Assembly: GCF_000308715.1 (NCBI RefSeq)
Contig: NZ_BAGH01000059.1
Span: 1 to 53,852 of the forward strand
Source: Nocardia tenerifensis NBRC 101015
GTDB lineage: Bacteria; Actinomycetota; Actinomycetes; Mycobacteriales; Mycobacteriaceae
Direction of reading: 5' to 3'
Length of the DNA stretch: 53,852 nucleotides
The notes below the pieces were generated by a model. It was not told where the DNA came from, did not search any database, and worked only from the letters and a program-made list of their open reading frames with translations. The translations under genes were made by a program, and so were the position numbers. The stretch's first letter is position 1, and each line of letters opens with the position of its first letter. Below, piece by piece: positions 9,987-18,400 of the stretch.

Positions 9987-10559
9987 GTGGATGTTTTCCT
10001 GAAGACCGACCGCCTGGTGCTGCGTCGGTTCACCGACGCCGACGTCGACAACCTGGTCCGGCTGGACAGCGATCCCGCTGTTATGCGGTTCCTGACCGGC
10101 GAACCCACACCGCGAGACGAGATCTATTACCAGGTGCTGCCTCAGATCCTGCGCGACTACCAGGTGAGTTCGGCGGGACGTTTCGCCGTCATCGAGCAAT
10201 CCTCCGGAGCGTTCGTGGGCTGGCTGTCCCTGCAGCCTCCGCAGGACGGCAGCGTCGCCGAGGTGGAACTCGGCTACCGGCTCGCGGCGTCGGTCTGGGG
10301 CCGCGGCTATGCCACCGAGGCGGCGCGGGCGTTGATTCACAAGGGGTTCGCCGAACTCGGTGTCGGGCGAGTATGGGCCCAGACCATGGCGGTCAACATC
10401 GCGTCTCGCCGTGTCATGGAAAAGTCCGGCCTCACCTACGTCCGGACATTTCATCAGCACTTCGATGATCCACTTCCCGGCACCGAACATGGTGAGGTCG
10501 AGTACGAACTCCACCGAGCTGACTGGGCGCAGCGGGAATCATTAGGAGACATAACCTAG
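9987..10559 (+). CDS. GNAT-family N-acetyltransferase (RimJ/RimL type)
   Basis: Predicted acetyl-CoA-dependent N-acetyltransferase of 190 aa. It begins with the family pattern LKTDRLVLRRFTDAD. In the middle it has the acetyl-CoA motif, seen as LGYRLAASVWGRGYATEAAR, and ends with VNIASRRVMEKSGL, both typical of RimJ/RimL-like enzymes acting on protein N-termini or small amines. I chose the GTG at 9987 because GGGAGG at 9972-9977 sits nine bases upstream; the ATG at 9951 lacks such a site. It lies between two insertion sequences, one decayed and one intact, and its stop codon TAG (10557-10559) falls in the CTAG target of the downstream element. The substrate cannot be told from sequence. Confidence 0.85.
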   Translation: MDVFLKTDRLVLRRFTDADVDNLVRLDSDPAVMRFLTGEPTPRDEIYYQVLPQILRDYQVSSAGRFAVIEQSSGAFVGWLSLQPPQDGSVAEVELGYRLAASVWGRGYATEAARALIHKGFAELGVGRVWAQTMAVNIASRRVMEKSGLTYVRTFHQHFDDPLPGTEHGEVEYELHRADWAQRESLGDIT

Positions 10560-10574
10560 CTTGAGTTTTAACCT
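10557..10574 (+). repeat. Left terminal inverted repeat of the IS701-like element
   Basis: TAGCTTGAGTTTTAACCT matches the inverse complement of 12110-12127 over all 18 bases. The first three bases belong to the shared CTAG. Confidence 0.88.
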
Positions 10575-12049
10575 GTTCGGCGTGGTCGTGGCCCTGCTGG
10601 TGTTGGTGGGTGGGGGTTGCTGGTGGTCTTGAGGTGGACGTCGTGGCGGGGTGCGGGTTGCTGGTTGCGGCGGCCGGCGGGTCGGCCGGGGCCGGGACGT
10701 GAGGGTTTCGGTGCGCTGGCTGGGCAGGCGATGTTCTGGCGGAGGTGCCGAAATACCCGGCGGATGCGTGCGGGTGTGAGTTGTTGTGCGGCAACGGGTT
10801 TCTCCCATGGTCGCCGATGATCGCGTGCGAGTCCGCAGGCCAGGCGCAGTTGGGTGTAGGCGGTCAGCAGCATCCAGGTCCAGCGGTCCGCGCTGGCAGG
10901 GTCGCGGGGTTTGGGGGTGGTCCAGCCCAGTGTTTGCTTGAGCATCCGGAAGGTGTGCTCGATATCGAACCGGCGCAGGAACGCTTGCCAGAGCAGATCG
11001 ACGGTGACGGTGTCGAGGTCGGTGCCCGAATGCCACAACCAGACCGGTTTCGGTGTCGCGCCGCTGGGCAACCGTGCGACGTCGAGGCGGATCACGGTGC
11101 CCTCGATGACGGGGAGTTTTCCGGCGGCGGCGATCCAGGACGAGCGGTGGGTCAGCCGGGGATGCAGCCGGTCCCACGACCGGGCATGCGCGGATCCGTA
11201 GAGCCTGGTCTCGGTGCGTGTTTCGGTCGCTGGTTCACCCCAGGTCGCGGGGTCGCCGAACACGAACTCGCCGCCGTGGCGGGGCGGGCGGCCCTTGGTG
11301 CCGGGCAGCCAGGGTGGTGCCGCACGGCGCAGGACGCGGTCCGAGCGCATCCGGGCCAGCACCCTCACGGGCAGATCCGACAGCAGAAACGCCAGGCGAG
11401 GTCCGTCATAGCCGGCGTCGGCGACGATCCAGATGTCGGGATCGCCGCAGCGCCACTGACCAGCGGCGATCAGATTGCCGATCACCGACCGTAGCTGGGC
11501 TGCGGTGACCTCGGCGGCGTCGTCGCCGGGCGCGAGCCGGACCGCGTCCAGCGGTGCGGTCCAGGAACTACGGCCGGTTTCCAGCGCGCACACCACCGAG
11601 AACGGCCAGCCCGGGATCATCTGGTGAGTGTTGCGGGCCCGGCCGTAGGTGTGACACAGGATCCGCTGCGCACTGGTGTGGGCTTCGGGCCGCAGCCAGC
11701 AGGTGATGTCCACCGCCAGCACCAGCCGACCGTCCGCGGCCCGGGGCAGCGGCACCGCCGCCAGCGCCCGCCGCAACCGCTCCACATCGATCCGGCCGCG
11801 CCCGAGCGCCGCATACACACTGCCGTGCCCGCGGCGATGCCCCGCAACCAGCGACAACTCCGGCAGCGACCGCACCGGGCCGTCGGCGCACAACACCGCG
11901 TCGATCAACTCGAACACAGCATCAGCACGGGCGGTCACACAGTGATACAACTCCCGCCGGAACGCCGACAGCTCCCTGGAAGCACCGGCAGCACCGGCAT
12001 CGTGCACACTATTCACTGAAGCCCTTGGTCGAGATTCTTTCTGTCGCAA
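10568..12049 (-). CDS. DDE transposase, IS701-like family
   Basis: Transposase of 493 aa from a TTG at 12049, or 482 aa from a GTG at 12016. It starts with the family block ASRELSAFRRELYHCVT. The likely catalytic acids lie in LVLAVDITCWL, IVADAGYDG and DIEHTFRMLKQTLGW, in the spacing expected for a DDE nuclease with an inserted beta domain. The C-terminus is basic and proline-rich and runs up to the left inverted repeat. No frameshift or internal stop is visible, so it may be active. A 12-bp inverted repeat (12018-12029 and 12062-12073) flanks the TTG start; if it folds in RNA, the GTG at 12016 just after the stem may be the true start. Confidence 0.85.
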   Translation of the reverse strand: MRQKESRPRASVNSVHDAGAAGASRELSAFRRELYHCVTARADAVFELIDAVLCADGPVRSLPELSLVAGHRRGHGSVYAALGRGRIDVERLRRALAAVPLPRAADGRLVLAVDITCWLRPEAHTSAQRILCHTYGRARNTHQMIPGWPFSVVCALETGRSSWTAPLDAVRLAPGDDAAEVTAAQLRSVIGNLIAAGQWRCGDPDIWIVADAGYDGPRLAFLLSDLPVRVLARMRSDRVLRRAAPPWLPGTKGRPPRHGGEFVFGDPATWGEPATETRTETRLYGSAHARSWDRLHPRLTHRSSWIAAAGKLPVIEGTVIRLDVARLPSGATPKPVWLWHSGTDLDTVTVDLLWQAFLRRFDIEHTFRMLKQTLGWTTPKPRDPASADRWTWMLLTAYTQLRLACGLARDHRRPWEKPVAAQQLTPARIRRVFRHLRQNIACPASAPKPSRPGPGRPAGRRNQQPAPRHDVHLKTTSNPHPPTPAGPRPRRTG

Positions 12050-12073
12050 GATGAATCATCAACCAAGGGCTTC
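12018..12073. promoter_or_regulatory. Inverted repeat in the transposase leader
   Basis: GAAGCCCTTGGT at 12018-12029 pairs exactly with ACCAAGGGCTTC at 12062-12073, with 32 bases between. It overlaps or just precedes the transposase start on the minus strand. It could be a hairpin that blocks read-through expression of transposase or a protein-binding site; both are inference. Confidence 0.55.
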
Positions 12074-12109
12074 GCTCAAGATCGACCGGGGCCCGCCTGA
12101 CCAGCCTTG

Positions 12110-12127
12110 AGGTTAAAACTCAAGCTA
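12110..12127 (-). repeat. Right terminal inverted repeat of the IS701-like element
   Basis: Perfect inverse complement of 10557-10574; the last three bases are part of CTAG. Confidence 0.88.
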
Positions 12128-12337
12128 GTCGCCGGACATGTCTTTCATGGTTTTGGCGGTGAGGATGCGGCCCAACCAAGCACTCATCTGTTCCTGATCC
12201 GCATTGAACACAGTGTCGATGATATGGCTGGGCGGCCACCCAGACTTGTGAGTCACCAGCTGGAGCAAGGCCTTGGCGCGTCCGAGGGCGACACCTCTGG
12301 CGTATCCTTCGGCATGCAGCTGGTCAGCGGTTGTCAT
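12125..12337 (-). CDS. Free-standing C-terminal copy of the Rpn protein (possible RpnS-like inhibitor)
   Basis: A 70-aa protein beginning MTTADQLHAEG. It is clearly related to the last 62 residues of the neighbouring Rpn protein, which begin MTTADQLRAEG; both share ADQEQxSAWL near the end. The start at 12337 has a strong ribosome binding site, AAGGGGAGG, five bases upstream. A longer reading from 12460 exists but the similarity to the neighbour stops at the ribosome binding site. In E. coli, internally translated C-terminal fragments of Rpn proteins are reported to inhibit the full-length toxin; the same role here is inference. Its TAG stop lies in the CTAG target of the IS701-like element, so the original C-terminus may have been longer. 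Confidence 0.65.
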   Translation of the reverse strand: MTTADQLHAEGYARGVALGRAKALLQLVTHKSGWPPSHIIDTVFNADQEQMSAWLGRILTAKTMKDMSGD

Positions 12338-12440
12338 AGTGGCCTCCCCTTGGCTCTGGCATCGAGCTACTACGGCATCTCTGGTCGATGTGCCGTCTCC
12401 TATTTCCACTGACCGGACTATCTTGCCCAGTCCGCCGAGG

Positions 12441-12629
12441 TTATGCCCCGAAAACCTCATCCAGGTTGTCGGCCGTCAGAACGAGACGGAGCCAGGCACT
12501 CACCTGCTCTTGATCCGCTTTGTGCACAGCGTCGACGATACGACCAGGCACCGACCCGAACTTTTGAGTCAGCTGGATGAGCAAGGCCTCGGTAAGTCCT
12601 TCGGCACGGAGCTGGTCGGCGGTGGTCAT
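12441..12629 (-). CDS. Internal reading of the rpn 3' end (candidate RpnS)
   Basis: In frame within the Rpn gene, an ATG at 12629 follows AAGGAGG with a six-base spacer, a much stronger site than expected by chance inside a coding region. Translation from it would give a 62-aa protein equal to the Rpn C-terminus. The duplicate gene at 12125-12337 starts at the equivalent ATG with an equivalent ribosome binding site, which supports this as a real start. Expression has not been shown. Confidence 0.5.
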   Translation of the reverse strand: MTTADQLRAEGLTEALLIQLTQKFGSVPGRIVDAVHKADQEQVSAWLRLVLTADNLDEVFGA

Positions 12630-13397
12630 GGCGGCCTCCTTGGCTCGGGGACCGAGCTGGTCGGTCAATGATTCCAGGTCCTCTGCGGTGGTTTCACCGA
12701 CGGTAATAATGTACGTGAACATCGTGATCAGATCATCTCTGCCGCCGGGCTGCTCCTGCATCGCCCGTACGTCCTCTAGCAGGGGTTTCATGTCCGCCTC
12801 GAGGTGGGGATTGCCGGGGGCGATCTGCTGCAACACCAGCATCACCAACGCCGCGGGAGTCAGTTTCCTGGCCCGCAACGCGTCCATGTCCATGGTGGCG
12901 ACGTCATCGAGCAGGAACCGCAACCGCGGCAGCCACGGATCCATCGCCGAACGGGCCGGTTCCTCCACATCGATCAGGTCATACACCTCGGTCTCAGCGT
13001 CCCACGCCCGCCCGGTGCTGTTGTTGTGCAGCACCACCGGGATCACCGGCGGCAGCGTTGGGGCCTTCGGGTTCTGGCGCAGGTAGTAGCGCCAGATATC
13101 GACCAGATAGCCCAGCATCCGCAACGCCATCATGCGGTCGACGCGGCTCTGATGCTCCAAGAGCACATAAATGTAGGCCTCGCGGCCCGCCATGCGGGTG
13201 CGGTAGAGGATGTCGGTGTAGCGGGAACGTAATTCCCTCGAGATGAAACTGCACGACAGCAGCTCCATCACCGACCAATCCACCAGCTCCGCAAGGTTCT
13301 CAGGAACCGCGCCACGAATCGCACACACCGCGTCGGACGAGCGGGTCAGCACCCGACGGAAATAGGTGTCATGCGGATTGTTCGGCGCATCGGACAT
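12441..13397 (-). CDS. Rpn-family recombination-promoting nuclease / PD-(D/E)XK transposase-like protein
   Basis: A 318-aa protein of the Rpn (transposase_31) family, DNA endonucleases linked to recombination and reported in E. coli to act in phage defence. The nuclease core is at residues 55-95: Asp62 in YTDILYRT, then Glu81 and Gln83 in LLEHQSRVD, fitting a PD-(D/E)XK site with the ExQ variant. The motif VIPVVLHNNSTGRAWD near residue 118 is typical of the family. The last 62 residues form a helical tail that can also be made alone from an internal ATG. Start is the ATG at 13397. It is followed by a duplicated copy of its own tail, then by an insertion sequence. Confidence 0.88.
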   Translation of the reverse strand: MSDAPNNPHDTYFRRVLTRSSDAVCAIRGAVPENLAELVDWSVMELLSCSFISRELRSRYTDILYRTRMAGREAYIYVLLEHQSRVDRMMALRMLGYLVDIWRYYLRQNPKAPTLPPVIPVVLHNNSTGRAWDAETEVYDLIDVEEPARSAMDPWLPRLRFLLDDVATMDMDALRARKLTPAALVMLVLQQIAPGNPHLEADMKPLLEDVRAMQEQPGGRDDLITMFTYIITVGETTAEDLESLTDQLGPRAKEAAMTTADQLRAEGLTEALLIQLTQKFGSVPGRIVDAVHKADQEQVSAWLRLVLTADNLDEVFGA

Positions 13398-13556
13398 GCC
13401 GCGAAGATTACTCGATCACACCGACAAACACGAATTCCGCATCCGCGCAACGTTCCACGAATTACCTTGTGGCATTGGAACTTTCGCCTCTGGAACGTTC
13501 CAATTTATGGTGACTTATTCTCGACATCGGAGCCTATGAATGGCGTGCATACACGC
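13398..13556. promoter_or_regulatory. rpn upstream region with repeated AACGTTCCA
   Basis: A perfect 12-bp palindrome TGGAACGTTCCA lies at 13491-13502. AACGTTCCA also occurs at 13449-13457, 45 bases away in the same orientation. The stretch is upstream of rpn on the minus strand and downstream of the TIM-barrel-like gene. An operator is possible; the binding protein is unknown. Confidence 0.4.
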
Positions 13557-14582
13557 TTAGTGGCCGTAATACTCAGCGACGGCGGAGAATGCCACCTTGG
13601 GTTCCCAAGTCATATCCGGATAAGTTTCACCGCGGCGGCCGTCGAGAACCTTGACGATGCCTAGGCTGGCGAGGTCCAGGTCGTCCCGCGGATCGCCGTC
13701 GGGCCGATGGGGGTGACTGTGCAGCGCGAACAGGAATACGAAAGTGCTGTCGACGCCCTCGCTGTCGAAAATCTCCAATAGTTCCTCAAGGTATGCGGCC
13801 TGCCCGGCCTCATCCCGAAAGTAGTTCCCGTCCAACCGGATCGGATCGCCGGTAACGCTGTCGTACTCGACGATCTCGTTGCTGCGCGGTGCGACATCGG
13901 CGGCCCCGCGCCACGTGGCAGCGCCGAAGCCGGTGACCGCCAACGGTTTTCCCTGCGCGACCAGTTCACGCACGCCCGCGCGGAACCGATCGGCCACCTC
14001 GGCGGAGCGAATGAGCTCGATCGACATGATGTCGAACCGCGTCCAGTCGATCCGCTCGAACTGTATGGCGCAGTAGGTGAGTTTGCCGCCGAAGTGCTTG
14101 CGGACCACGGTGATCGCCTTCGCGAGGAACTTGTCGAGACGAGCGCTCAGCTCGGCGAGCCGCTCGTCACGAGCATCCGGGTTTCCGAGCAGGTACCCGA
14201 GTCGTTCCCAAACGTCATTGCCCGGCAACAGGTCTCGGCTCATAACGCTCAGCTCGACGCCGGTGACGAACACGACTTCGGCCCCCGACTCGCGAATCCG
14301 CTCGGCCCGCCGCGCGCACTCGGTGAACAGCGACAACATCTCCGCGGTCGTCAGTTCCAGCGGGTAAGGCGAGAACCACACCTCGAGCCCCAACTCCGCG
14401 GCACACGCCGCCGCCAGCTCGAGCCGATCGGCGTCGCCGCCGACGATCTGAACGGCGTTGCAGTGCAGGTCATCTCGGATGATGGCCAGCTCCCGCCGGA
14501 CCACCTCGGGGTCGAAGTCCTCTCGTGACATCCGCCCGTTGCGAATGAAGCCGGTGTCGTACGTCATCCCTTTGCCTCGCAT
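13557..14582 (-). CDS. TIM-barrel, glycosidase-like protein of unknown function
   Basis: A 341-aa soluble protein starting MRGKGMTYDTGF at the ATG 14582. Its alternating pattern suggests a (beta/alpha)8 barrel of the glycoside-hydrolase type: IRDDLHCNAVQI early, GLEVWFSPYPLE, a VFVTGVELSVMSRDLL segment with an acidic residue in the place of an acid/base catalyst, and PLAVTGFGAATWRGA late. Similar actinobacterial proteins are, as I recall, sometimes labelled abortive infection protein, but I see no evidence for phage defence in this sequence. The gene is divergent from the tetR gene over 107 bp with a palindrome, so the TetR protein may regulate it. Confidence 0.6.
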   Translation of the reverse strand: MRGKGMTYDTGFIRNGRMSREDFDPEVVRRELAIIRDDLHCNAVQIVGGDADRLELAAACAAELGLEVWFSPYPLELTTAEMLSLFTECARRAERIRESGAEVVFVTGVELSVMSRDLLPGNDVWERLGYLLGNPDARDERLAELSARLDKFLAKAITVVRKHFGGKLTYCAIQFERIDWTRFDIMSIELIRSAEVADRFRAGVRELVAQGKPLAVTGFGAATWRGAADVAPRSNEIVEYDSVTGDPIRLDGNYFRDEAGQAAYLEELLEIFDSEGVDSTFVFLFALHSHPHRPDGDPRDDLDLASLGIVKVLDGRRGETYPDMTWEPKVAFSAVAEYYGH

Positions 14583-14637
14583 GTGCGTGGCCCCTTCCGT
14601 CGATCGTGCGTCGGCCCTCGCCACAGTAAGGCGAAAC

Positions 14638-14651
14638 TTGCGTGCACGCAA
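14638..14651. promoter_or_regulatory. Candidate TetR operator
   Basis: TTGCGTGCACGCAA is a perfect 14-bp palindrome in the 107-bp gap between the divergent TIM-barrel-like gene and tetR. A related half-site, CACACGCA, follows at 14659-14666. Position and symmetry fit autorepression by the adjacent TetR protein. Confidence 0.6.
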
Positions 14652-14689
14652 TATTTCGCACACGCATCTTTCTATGACAGGATCGGGCT

Positions 14690-15340
14690 GTGACGACAAG
14701 ACCGGCCGGGTTACGCGAGCGCAAGAAGCAGGCCACCCGCGAGGCACTGCGGAAAGCGGCGCTGCGGCTGGCCCTCGAGCAGGGGCCGGAAAACGTGCGG
14801 GTCGAGGACATCGCCGAGGCCGCCGGCGTCTCCCCGCGCACCTACAACAACTATTTCTCCAGTCGCGAGCACGCGATCGTCGCCGCCGTCACCGCCGAGC
14901 GTGAGGAGCGAGTCGCCGCGGCGGTGGCCGCACGGGCCTCGGACACTCGTCTCGCCGACGCCGTGATCGACGCGATCCTGGCGCACTACGCGGACCCAGA
15001 TGAGCACCGTAACGACGGCCTGCTGTTGATCACCACACATCCGGCATTGCGCGAAGTATTCGTCAGTACGACCGATGCGATCTCGCATCCACTCGCAGCC
15101 GTGATCGCCGAAAGAACCAGCACCACAGACGAATTCACCGCACGCGTACTCGCAGCCAGCGTGGCCGCCGCCATCCGCGTCGCCTTGGAACAGTGGTTAC
15201 AGCCGACAGCAGGCGCACTGGCCGGCGCGGGCTTCGTGGTGACGACCGGCTCACTACCCGACCTGCTCCGCGCGGCGCTCGCACCGTTGGTACCGGCGCT
15301 CGACGCGGCGGAGAACGAGCAACGACCAGCACCTCAGTGA
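14690..15340 (+). CDS. TetR-family transcriptional regulator
   Basis: A 216-aa protein with a typical N-terminal TetR helix-turn-helix: RKKQATREALRKAALRLAL, then VEDIAEAAGVSPRTYNNYF near residues 41-59. The remainder is a helical ligand-binding and dimerisation domain ending in a low-complexity tail. Start is the GTG at 14690. It is divergent from the TIM-barrel-like gene and convergent with the giant effector gene, whose stop is 127 bp beyond its end. The ligand is unknown. Confidence 0.9.
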   Translation: MTTRPAGLRERKKQATREALRKAALRLALEQGPENVRVEDIAEAAGVSPRTYNNYFSSREHAIVAAVTAEREERVAAAVAARASDTRLADAVIDAILAHYADPDEHRNDGLLLITTHPALREVFVSTTDAISHPLAAVIAERTSTTDEFTARVLAASVAAAIRVALEQWLQPTAGALAGAGFVVTTGSLPDLLRAALAPLVPALDAAENEQRPAPQ

Positions 15341-15460
15341 GGCTTCCCGCAGAAGCGCTGTGCGCCAGTGGTTCACGCCGACTGTCGCTGAACTGAGTAC
15401 CGCGGATAGACACCGGCCGGCACGCCCGAGCCAGTGCAGATCCTGCGGGATCTCGATCAT
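15341..15460 (-). pseudogene. Remnant of a T7SS-effector start downstream of the giant gene
   Basis: Eight bases beyond the giant gene's stop, an ATG at 15460 opens MIEIPQDLHWLGRAG. This resembles the start of T7SS effectors with a CpnT-like N-terminus, such as LPEELHWLSFVAGG in the giant protein itself. After about 15 residues the resemblance ends, although the frame stays open into the convergent tetR gene as far as 15254. I read it as a degraded start of another effector cassette; chance resemblance is possible. Confidence 0.35.
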
Positions 15461-15467
15461 CGCCGGG

Positions 15468-18400
15468 TCAGCGACCGAACGCGCTCGGGTCGAAGAAGTC
15501 GACGACAGGTGCGGCCTCCGGCAGCGGCTCGTATCGTCCACGCGGTGGCGCGATTTCGTCCCAACCATAAGCTGACCGGGTACCCGGCCCCGCCGAGGTG
15601 AAGATCATGAACTGGTTGAGATGCCGCAGCGAGACCACTTGTCCATCACGGAACTGATCATCATTGGGGTCGACCAGCCGAATACCCGTCACAAGACCCG
15701 TGTCCGCGTCGATCACCACGTCCGACACCAGATACGAATGGCCGGGTGTCAGGCCGGTTTCGGGATGCCTTGTCGCCCCGTCCAGCAGGCGGTGGGTTCC
15801 CATGGTCACTGTGTCGCCGCGCTTAACCACCCTCGCGATGCGATCGGCCACCCATTGCGACATCACTGAATCGTCGAGCGGCGCACGAGATTCCCATCGA
15901 GTCATCTCCGCGTGCAGCAGGTCGAGCGGTCGCCGCAGCTGCGCACAACGCTCCGCACCCAGCGCCTCCACCAAGAATGCACGGAAGCCGGCGGCCGCGC
16001 GGGGATCGTGGGCGTTCAACCACTGCGCGTACATCGAGTCGCCATCACTCGTAGACAGGCCGAGCCCGTCGATCCTTGCCGACTCGTCGATGGCCTTGCT
16101 CCAGGTCGCATGATCATCCCACTGTTTCCAGTAGTCGAGCCAGTCGTCATGCAGGTCCAGCAGCTCGTGTGCCGCCTCGGGGCTGCCACCCATCAACTGC
16201 GCCAGTACATCCGGTCCCATCGTCATCGGATGCGCGAACGTGCCATCGTCCACCGCCCGTATCGGCAGTGTCCGGCCTACCGCGGCTGACGGCTCCGCAG
16301 GCCACAGCGAACTCGCGGTCCGGCCGGCGTGCCCGCCCTCGATCCCCGCGTATCCGTCTTCGCCACCTCGATAGATCGCCCAAGCCTTCTCGATCACCGC
16401 GGGCCACAACGGTTGTCCGTCCCGGTGTGCCCCGTACGCCATCTCTCCGTCATAGGCGTAGAACCGCCGATCCACCGGAATCCACACTTCACGCCGACCC
16501 GGCATGGTGAACTCCGTCTCGCCGGTCGCCGAGGTCACCCGTCCATCGCCGTCCTGCTCGATGAACCGCACCTCGAGATCCCCATCGGCCCGCGTCCGGA
16601 TCATCTGGCGCACCCAGTCCGGGTGCCGATCCGCCAGACCGATCAGATCTGCGAGCAGGTAACAGGTTCCGGCCTGCCCCTGCTGCACGTCGGAGGCCCT
16701 CGGCACGTCACCTATTCCGAAAAGCGGCCCGTCGACGCGCATTACGGTCGGCACCTGAATGCCGGCGTCCTCCAGCAGCGCACGATCGACCCGATTCCAC
16801 CCGGACGAACTGCCGGGCACACGGATCGAAACCTGGCTCGGGTCGTCCTCGTCCACGCGCATCGAGACCGAAGTTCCCGGCGTCAGAGTCACCGACTGCC
16901 CCGCCGCCGAAAATGTGACGGGCGCACCTTCGGGCGTTCGCACCACCGCCGCCGGGATCTTTTCTGCCCGTGGCTCGTTCGTACTCAGAAGCGCTGACGT
17001 GGATTCGTCGGCCGCTTCCTCGAAGACCAAGTCCTCGAAGTCGTCGGCGTGCAGGTACTCGAAATCCGCATAAGCCTGCAGGCCGACCGGCTGATTGACC
17101 AAGTACTCCAGCACTTCGAGGTTCTGCTCCTGCATGTGCGAGGACTCGTTCATGTAGTCGCAGTCCGCACCGCAGTCGACCATGCGCCGCAATTCCCCTG
17201 CGCGCACCTCGATCTCGGCCGCCGCGGCGGCGGGCGCGCCCCCCAGCAGCGACGCATGGCTGAATCTCCAAGCGCGGCCCGATCGCCGCTGCTGTTCGTT
17301 GGTGACCGCGTACATGTTCCCGTAGACGTCCGTCACCATGACGGCCAGCCGCTCCCGCAAATTCTCGGTACCCCGACGCGACGCGAAATCGCGCGTGCTC
17401 CCCGACCCAGCCTCCGCGGCCCAGGCGGTGTCGAACAGCGCGCCGTCGACCGTGTACAAAAGACCGTCTGGCCCCAGCACGATCCGGAACTTCTCGCGAT
17501 CGGCGAAGGTGAGCGGTTCGTAGTCCACTCCAGGTTGCATAGGCGTGCCGGTGAACAAACGGTCCGCGCTTGACCTCCGCTCCGGCACGAGTATCTCGGT
17601 TCCGGTGAAGAACACACGGTTGCCTTGACTCGCAACAGAATCGGCGTCCGGTTCAGAGAAATGTTCGCGGAAGGCCTGCCAACCTTCGAGCAGCGACGAA
17701 CTCGCGACACCATCGTCCGCTATCTCCGAGATCCCTGGAACAGCAGGCTCCGCCGTGCCCGGAACTCCCTCGACGGCCTCGGCCGGTCGCGGTCCAGCGG
17801 ATCCGGGCTCGGCCGCGGGCGCGGTCTCGACCCTGGCCGCCGGGTGGGTTGTCGTGTTCGTCGCGGAGGTCTCGACCTGGGCACCGTAAATGAAGAGGGT
17901 GCCCGGACCGGAAGAGCCCATCGTGTCGAATTGATTCAAAAAGCGGATAGGTACGGCGATTTCCGGACCTCCGTGCGGATCACGAACGACCACCGACGTC
18001 GGATCGAGGATTCGTCCGTTCTTGTCGAGACCGCGGTCTACGCGAATGACAGCATACGAGTGTCCGGCTTGCAGTCTTGTGTTGGTCGGCAGCAGCGGCT
18101 CTCCAGCATTCGGACCCGTCCCCAGGTTTACCGTGTCGCCTCGAAGAAGCAGATTCTCGATCCGCTCCGCCATCCACACGGCCTGGGTGGTGACTGTCAA
18201 TTCGGAGCTGGATCTCCACTCCCCGAGAAACCTGTGCAGTGGTGCCGCCAAACTCCTCCACTGGTCTCCGAGGAACGACGAGAAGTCCGTGACATCGTCG
18301 GGTCCTGCCCACTGTGGCATCACATCCTTGATGGCGAGTGCCAGGTGCTCTTCCTGCACGACCGCGACGAGTTCTGCGAGATCCATAGGCACCAGATCCG

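Larger units (their letters stand above)
10556..12128. mobile_element. IS701-like insertion sequence with CTAG target duplication
   Basis: A complete element bounded by 18-bp perfect inverted repeats TAGCTTGAGTTTTAACCT (10557-10574 and, inverted, 12110-12127). CTAG occurs at both outer edges (10556-10559 and 12125-12128), consistent with a 4-bp target duplication; because CTAG is palindromic it could also be counted as part of the inverted repeats. The element carries one transposase gene on the minus strand. It lies between the GNAT gene and the small rpn-related gene and supplies or shares the stop codon of each. Confidence 0.85.

Noticed and set aside
12125..12460. 111-residue reading of the small rpn-like gene
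   Set aside because: Similarity to Rpn and the good ribosome binding site support the ATG at 12337; the extra 41 residues are unlike the parent.
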